64,000 nucleotides of DNA from Vibrio zhanjiangensis (GTDB lineage Bacteria > Pseudomonadota > Gammaproteobacteria > Enterobacterales > Vibrionaceae): the NCBI RefSeq assembly GCF_030161235.1, contig NZ_BSPW01000083.1, forward strand, positions 1 to 64,000, given 5' to 3'. The translations under genes were made by a program, and so were the position numbers. The stretch's first letter is position 1. The number at the start of each line of letters is the position of its first letter. This document shows, one piece after another, positions 59,551 to 64,000 of this stretch. The notes beneath the pieces were generated by a model that was given only the letters and a program-made list of their open reading frames with translations, ran no database searches and was not told the DNA's origin.

Positions 59551-62247
59551 ATGAAAGGTAAGTGTCGATACTTGAGTATTAATAAAAAGTTACTCTTTGC
59601 CGTCACCATTATTAGCGTAGTTCTTGCTTTGACGACAACAAGTTACAATCTTTATCACAGGTTACAGCTTGACATAGAGAATATCAATAACACGCTATCC
59701 AATATCAAAAATAGCCAGCTTTCGAGTATTACGGGAAGTTTGTGGGTTGAAGATAGAGCGCAACTTGAATCTCAGATCGAAGGTTTACTTACATTACCTG
59801 GTGTGGATTATGCCAACATATGGAACGATAAAGAATCCGTTATTGAGAGAGGAAATCGACTGGATGAAAATGCAATTACGCAGATATGGCCTCTCACATA
59901 TCAACTTGGTGGGACAAGTTATGTGTTGGGCAACTTGATTGTTCAGTCTGACCTCACTCAAACCTATGACAGTCTTTGGTTGCAGTTTGTACATATCCTC
60001 TCTGCTGAAAGTGTTCGTATTGTACTGCTGCTTACGAGTGTACTTGCTTTTACTTGGTTTTTTGTCATCAAACGGATCAACTTGATGGAAAAAACGGTCA
60101 GTGATAGCAAAGATGATCAAGCTCCTAATAAAATTGTCCTTCCCTCTCCTTGGTTTAAAGATGAAATCACCAATTTAGCAGACAAGTTTAATCAATCTAG
60201 CGATATGATTGAAACGCACTATGCACAGCTTAATCAAGCAAGAGAAGATGCAGAGCGAGCGAAAGATGAAGCAATTAGAGCAAGTAAGGCGAAGAGTAGC
60301 TTCCTCGCAAATATGTCACACGAAATACGCACTCCTCTCAATGGTGTGATAGGGATATCGGAAGTACTTTCTGATACGCCCCTAACGGCTACACAGCGTG
60401 ATTACGTTGATACTATTGAGACTTCTTCGCATCTGTTGCTCAATTTAATCAATGATATCTTGGACTTTTCAAAGATCGAATCAGGCATGCTAGTGATTAG
60501 TCCAAATTCAACTAACTTGCGGGAATCAATTTATGATATTGCCTCAATTGTTTCCACAAAAGCGCAAGAAAAAGGTATCGATCTCAAGGTGACGGTGAGT
60601 GTCAACACACCCTATTGCTTGATAATAGATGATCACCGTTTGCGTCAAGTGCTTATGAATTTTATGTCTAATGCAGTGAAATTTACCGACAAGGGAGAGG
60701 TTCATCTTTGTGTAACGACTCGGGAAATAAAAGCAGCAAGCGCCCTAGTTGAATTTTCTGTACAAGATTCAGGAATTGGGATTGATGAAAAGCAACAGCA
60801 GAAAATTTTTGAGCCTTTTGCCCAAGAAGATGAATCGACCACGCGACAATTTGGTGGCACAGGACTTGGCTTGGCAATAAGCACTCAATTAGTCGAACTC
60901 ATGGGTGGAAAAATTGGTCTAGAGTCACAAAAGAATCATGGTAGTCGGTTTTTCTTCGAGCTTTTGTTGCCGGTGACTCAAATGGACTACGATTCAAAAC
61001 ATTCTTTTAGACTCTGTCCTCTATGTTTAGTGTGTGACGATAAAATGCAAGAGCAACAATTATGTGAATCGTTAAACTTCTATCATGCGCCTGTATATCA
61101 AGCAGTGGAAAGGTTAGATGAACTTCCCGGTTGGGTGCATGAAAAAGAGCATGTAATTGTTATCTACGTCGAAACTTCGCCCAATGCTGCGGTTCAATAT
61201 GAACGCTTTTTTCATCACCTTCATGGTTTGAATATTCAAGTTTGTATCATAAAGCATCTTCACAGCGACCAATTTGACTTTGGAGAAAGTGTTGGCGCAA
61301 TGATTACTCAACCTCTGCTTGGCCAGCGCTTGGTGAGGCTAATAGAGCGATTGGAGGGAAATATAGATCACTCCTCACCCGCAGACTTACAACGCATAAG
61401 TAACGAAGCTAAAGCTCAGAAAATATTAGTGGTAGATGATAATGAAGTGAATAGAAAGTTGGTCACTATTCATATCGAAAAATCGGGATTTTGTTTCGAT
61501 CTGGCGGAAAATGGTCGACAAGCAGTAGAGATGTTTAGAAAGCATCGTTACGCGTTAATCCTCATGGATTGTATGATGCCCGTCATGGATGGGTTTGAGG
61601 CAACAGAGAAAATTCGTCAGATAGAACAGGACGAAAATCGCCTCCTGCGTATCCCCATTATTGCCCTTACGGCTAGTGTTGTGGATGAGGACATTAAAAA
61701 GTGTTTTGATGTGGGTATGGATGACTATGTACCTAAACCCTTTAAAGCTGAAGTATTACGAGAAAAGTTTGCGATATTTGTGTCTCAAAACTCGGATGAA
61801 CCACCAGCTTTAGAGCTTCAGCCAAATACTGTTGCTGTGGATGAGGAGGAGAGTAAATCTGAACTTGATTATGTTGGGCGTATTTTGTTGGTAGAAGATA
61901 ACAATGTTAATCAGAAAGTGGCTTCGTTGATGCTCAGTAAAGCGGGTTACCAGTTTGAAATAGCGGAAAATGGGCAGATAGCGGTGGACAAATATGCGCA
62001 AGATAGTGATTTCGATATTATCCTTATGGATTGCATGATGCCAGTAATGGACGGCTTTGAAGCTTCACAAAAAATACGTGAATATGAACAATTTTCAGGA
62101 CTGTCGAAAACACCTATTATCGCGCTGACAGCCAGTGTCATCGATGATGATATTCGTCGTTGTTTTGATTCTGGAATGGATGCTTATCTACCCAAACCTT
62201 TTAGAAAAGAGACACTTCTCCATGAAATTGAAAGCGTCACATCGTGA
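59551..62247 (+). CDS. Hybrid sensor histidine kinase with two receiver domains
   Basis: An 898-residue membrane kinase. Membrane spans lie at about 13-33 and 148-172 and flank a periplasmic sensor of about 115 residues. A HAMP-like/coiled linker leads to the HisKA domain (FLANMSHEIRTPLNGVIG, His257) and HATPase (N box near VLMNFMSNAVKFTDKG, G boxes DSGIGI and GTGLGL). A degenerate receiver-like stretch (about 490-605) precedes two true receivers: REC1 (Asp673 in LILMDCMMPVMDGFEA) and REC2 (Asp827 in IILMDCMMPVMDGFEA). No HPt domain or paired regulator is present, so phosphorelay through a separate HPt protein is expected. Signal unknown. Confidence 0.92.
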   Translation: MKGKCRYLSINKKLLFAVTIISVVLALTTTSYNLYHRLQLDIENINNTLSNIKNSQLSSITGSLWVEDRAQLESQIEGLLTLPGVDYANIWNDKESVIERGNRLDENAITQIWPLTYQLGGTSYVLGNLIVQSDLTQTYDSLWLQFVHILSAESVRIVLLLTSVLAFTWFFVIKRINLMEKTVSDSKDDQAPNKIVLPSPWFKDEITNLADKFNQSSDMIETHYAQLNQAREDAERAKDEAIRASKAKSSFLANMSHEIRTPLNGVIGISEVLSDTPLTATQRDYVDTIETSSHLLLNLINDILDFSKIESGMLVISPNSTNLRESIYDIASIVSTKAQEKGIDLKVTVSVNTPYCLIIDDHRLRQVLMNFMSNAVKFTDKGEVHLCVTTREIKAASALVEFSVQDSGIGIDEKQQQKIFEPFAQEDESTTRQFGGTGLGLAISTQLVELMGGKIGLESQKNHGSRFFFELLLPVTQMDYDSKHSFRLCPLCLVCDDKMQEQQLCESLNFYHAPVYQAVERLDELPGWVHEKEHVIVIYVETSPNAAVQYERFFHHLHGLNIQVCIIKHLHSDQFDFGESVGAMITQPLLGQRLVRLIERLEGNIDHSSPADLQRISNEAKAQKILVVDDNEVNRKLVTIHIEKSGFCFDLAENGRQAVEMFRKHRYALILMDCMMPVMDGFEATEKIRQIEQDENRLLRIPIIALTASVVDEDIKKCFDVGMDDYVPKPFKAEVLREKFAIFVSQNSDEPPALELQPNTVAVDEEESKSELDYVGRILLVEDNNVNQKVASLMLSKAGYQFEIAENGQIAVDKYAQDSDFDIILMDCMMPVMDGFEASQKIREYEQFSGLSKTPIIALTASVIDDDIRRCFDSGMDAYLPKPFRKETLLHEIESVTS

Positions 62248-62302
62248 TGAGAATAGATGGTATCAGGCTCAGGTACACTGAGCCTAAGAAACGACAACCG
62301 AT

Positions 62303-63520
62303 CTAGCTTTTCACTAGTTTTGTGGCAGAGATGGTTTGGCTTGGTTGGCTACTGTATAACACGACTAAACTAGGTATTGACGCTATCGTTAGATAGATAC
62401 CCACATACGCAGAACTATAAGTCATTGCTTTGGCGACGATCAAAGGAGTGAGTCCTCCGAAAATTGATAAAGCGATGTTGTAGCCAATTCCTAAACTGGT
62501 GATGTGATTGTCTGAATGTTGCCAAAGGACCGCAACTGTGTTGCCCAATATAATGGCGGATAAGGTACTAATACCTAATACTGCAAATACTTGCCAAAAA
62601 AATTGGTTTGATCCAAGTAAAGCGAAAAGTGGAATTGCCAAAAACAGCATGGCTATTGCGCCAAATTTAAATGCTTTTTGAGTTGAAAAGTGTTTGTCCA
62701 CAACAAACGAAAATATAAATATCAATAATACAAGTACTGAAGAATTAATGAGCGCTAAGTTTTCGATATTCATAGCTTTGCCCAAAATACCGCTTGCTAA
62801 GTTTTGTACATAAAATATAACCCCAGCAAGAACGGACAAACAAAAGACTTTTGCAATGACATTGTAGTTTGGTTGGTTGGTCATTTTTTCAGGCTTTGGT
62901 AATTCTGGTAAAGATAGGCGTAGGTATAGGCTAACAATAATGTTTATAACACCAATGAGTAAAGGTATTCTCCAGCCCCAGTTTATCATCTGTTCTTCGG
63001 AAAGTTGATGTTCAAGTCCTGCGACGATTAAAAGTGATATAATGACCCCTGATATGGAGCTGGACACAATTAGACTGCTAATTCTAGAGCGTTCAGATTC
63101 CTTTGCTCCGCATAGCAAATAGTTAAAAAGTGTTGGGTATTCTCCCCCAAAACTGAATGCTTGGATCATTTGTAGAATTAAGAATACAATGACTACATAT
63201 TGACCTACGGTTTCAATGGGCACTAAAGCCATTGAAATGGTGGCGAACCCCGTTAGTAGATTGCAGAACACTAGCGCTTTTTTCCTTCCGTGGCGAGCCG
63301 CATAGCGACAAATTACCACTCCACCTATTGGTCTAATTAAGAATCTTAACGCAAACATTCCCCATACAACAAACTCCGAATGTTCAATACCTTGTTTGGA
63401 GAAAAGTTGCGAAATGTACATGGATATTGATGCAAATACAGCAATATCATAATATTCCATTGCATTACCGAGAACGGCGCTCGTTCGTTGTTTCCAAGTT
63501 AGTGACACTTCTATATACAC
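62303..63520 (-). CDS. MFS transporter, metabolite:H+ symporter type
   Basis: A 405-residue protein with about 12 membrane spans; the start used is GTG 63520, with an internal ATG (MEYYDIAVFASISMY) as alternative. The MHS-like signatures GNAMEYYDIAVFASIS, RFLIRPIGGVV and the loop RYAARHGRKKAL are visible. Family members carry osmolytes or organic acids; the substrate is unknown. Confidence 0.85.
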   Translation of the reverse strand: MYIEVSLTWKQRTSAVLGNAMEYYDIAVFASISMYISQLFSKQGIEHSEFVVWGMFALRFLIRPIGGVVICRYAARHGRKKALVFCNLLTGFATISMALVPIETVGQYVVIVFLILQMIQAFSFGGEYPTLFNYLLCGAKESERSRISSLIVSSSISGVIISLLIVAGLEHQLSEEQMINWGWRIPLLIGVINIIVSLYLRLSLPELPKPEKMTNQPNYNVIAKVFCLSVLAGVIFYVQNLASGILGKAMNIENLALINSSVLVLLIFIFSFVVDKHFSTQKAFKFGAIAMLFLAIPLFALLGSNQFFWQVFAVLGISTLSAIILGNTVAVLWQHSDNHITSLGIGYNIALSIFGGLTPLIVAKAMTYSSAYVGIYLTIASIPSLVVLYSSQPSQTISATKLVKS

Positions 63521-63844
63521 CTATATATCGATAGTTTTAACGATGGCTCTCTATTCAAGTAAACACACGATTACTACTTAAAATACGGCTTGGATTATGT
63601 GAATCATTTAAAGGAAACAATCGTTTTCTTTACTGTTCTAAACATACATCAAGGGAGCTAAAGCAGCATGTGGACAATATCTTGATAGTTAAACGTTATC
63701 CATCTATAACCAAATAAAGTAATGAAAAATAAAACATGTGAAATGATACACTATGCAATAAGTATCGATAAAGAATTAATTTGCAAGAATAGCCCATACT
63801 AGGTATGAGAAATAAACTTTGAGATGTGTTTTAGACACTAATAA
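63521..63844. other. Intergenic region right of the MFS gene
   Basis: About 320 bp of AT-rich sequence, probably carrying the MFS promoter on the minus strand. No gene or RNA was recognised. Confidence 0.4.
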
Positions 63845-63879
63845 AGAAAAACGCCTATACTGGTGATCAATATAGGCGC
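63845..63879 (-). terminator. Terminator of the gene at the right edge
   Basis: On the minus strand CGCCTATA pairs with TATAGGCG around an 11-base loop and is followed by TTTTTC. Confidence 0.85.
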
Positions 63880-63903
63880 TAAAGCGACGGTTGGTTTATT
63901 TAA

Positions 63904-64000
63904 CTATTCAACTTGACAGTTTAAGCAAAACGCATACTGACCTTTGGGGTCATTAAAGCTATTTAATAGGTTTGCATCATCAACCATCTGATTTGTGATA
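63904..64000 (-). CDS. 3' end of an unidentified gene
   Basis: The minus strand is open from the window edge for 31 codons and ends NDPKGQYAFCLNCQVE followed by TAG. It is followed 25 bp later by a good terminator, which supports a genuine gene end. The CxxC near the C terminus might bind a metal. The partial sequence is too short to name. Confidence 0.6.
   Translation of the reverse strand, partial: ITNQMVDDANLLNSFNDPKGQYAFCLNCQVE

Overview
The window is a chromosomal segment of a marine gammaproteobacterium, almost certainly Vibrio. The main evidence is gene content and order. The series tig-clpP-clpX-lon-hupB-ppiD-comEA-cmk-rpsA-ihfB-lapA-lapB-pyrF is intact, an outer-membrane fadL homologue is followed directly by a VolA-type surface lysophospholipase, and a cysB / ABC transporter / dusC / lolA-rarA-serS block follows. 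All assignments come from reading the sequence and from knowledge of the families; no database search was run.

Layout. (1) 1-2.9 kb: an AT-rich accessory patch of small exported orphan proteins, two of them LprI/DUF1311-like. It sits between a probable IS3-family end at the window edge and folD, and carries a broken copy of the folD terminator. (2) 2.9-11.7 kb: a one-carbon/sarcosine module. folD has a PurR-type operator upstream and is followed by tRNA-Arg(TCT), a GlxA/GbdR-like regulator, the heterotetrameric sarcosine oxidase operon soxBDAG, and purU. Sarcosine oxidation gives methylene-THF, FolD converts it to formyl-THF, and PurU releases formate and THF. (3) 11.7-18.9 kb: a copper/silver efflux cluster behind a near-ideal CueR/MerR-type promoter (19-bp spacer): a small Cys/Met-rich exported protein, cusC, cusB with a fused CusF-like domain, cusA, and a Met-rich cupredoxin. 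(4) 18.9-21.5 kb: an inserted gene for a secreted carbohydrate-active protein (unassigned N-terminal domain, Gly-Gly-Asp linker, Ig-like domain, chitin-binding-like C terminus). It is bracketed by a 122-bp direct repeat that duplicates the 3' end of the cupredoxin gene. (5) 21.6-28.7 kb: orphan genes, a FUSC-family membrane protein, a candidate small RNA, a FadR-like operator and the fadL-volA lipid-scavenging operon.

(6) 28.7-43.6 kb: conserved housekeeping core for protein quality control (tig, clpP, clpX, lon, ppiD, with sigma-32-type promoters before tig and lon), nucleoid proteins (hupB, ihfB), DNA uptake (comEA), translation (rpsA), envelope LPS control (lapAB) and pyrimidines (cmk, pyrF). 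A 105-bp MITE-like element lies between rpsA and ihfB. (7) 43.6-55.9 kb: miaE, a conserved membrane-anchored coiled-coil protein, cysB, a methyltransferase, a three-gene ABC importer, dusC, a SEC-C protein, lolA, rarA and serS. (8) 55.9-64 kb: a CPBP protease, divergent ansA/glsA (asparaginase and exported glutaminase), a hybrid histidine kinase with two near-duplicate receivers and no HPt, an MHS-type MFS transporter, and the 3' end of a further minus-strand gene.

The most unusual items are the repeat-bracketed carbohydrate-active gene, the small exported-protein array beside folD, the candidate sRNA with an anti-Shine-Dalgarno loop, and the long heat-shock leader of tig. No CRISPR array, prophage or complete insertion sequence was seen.
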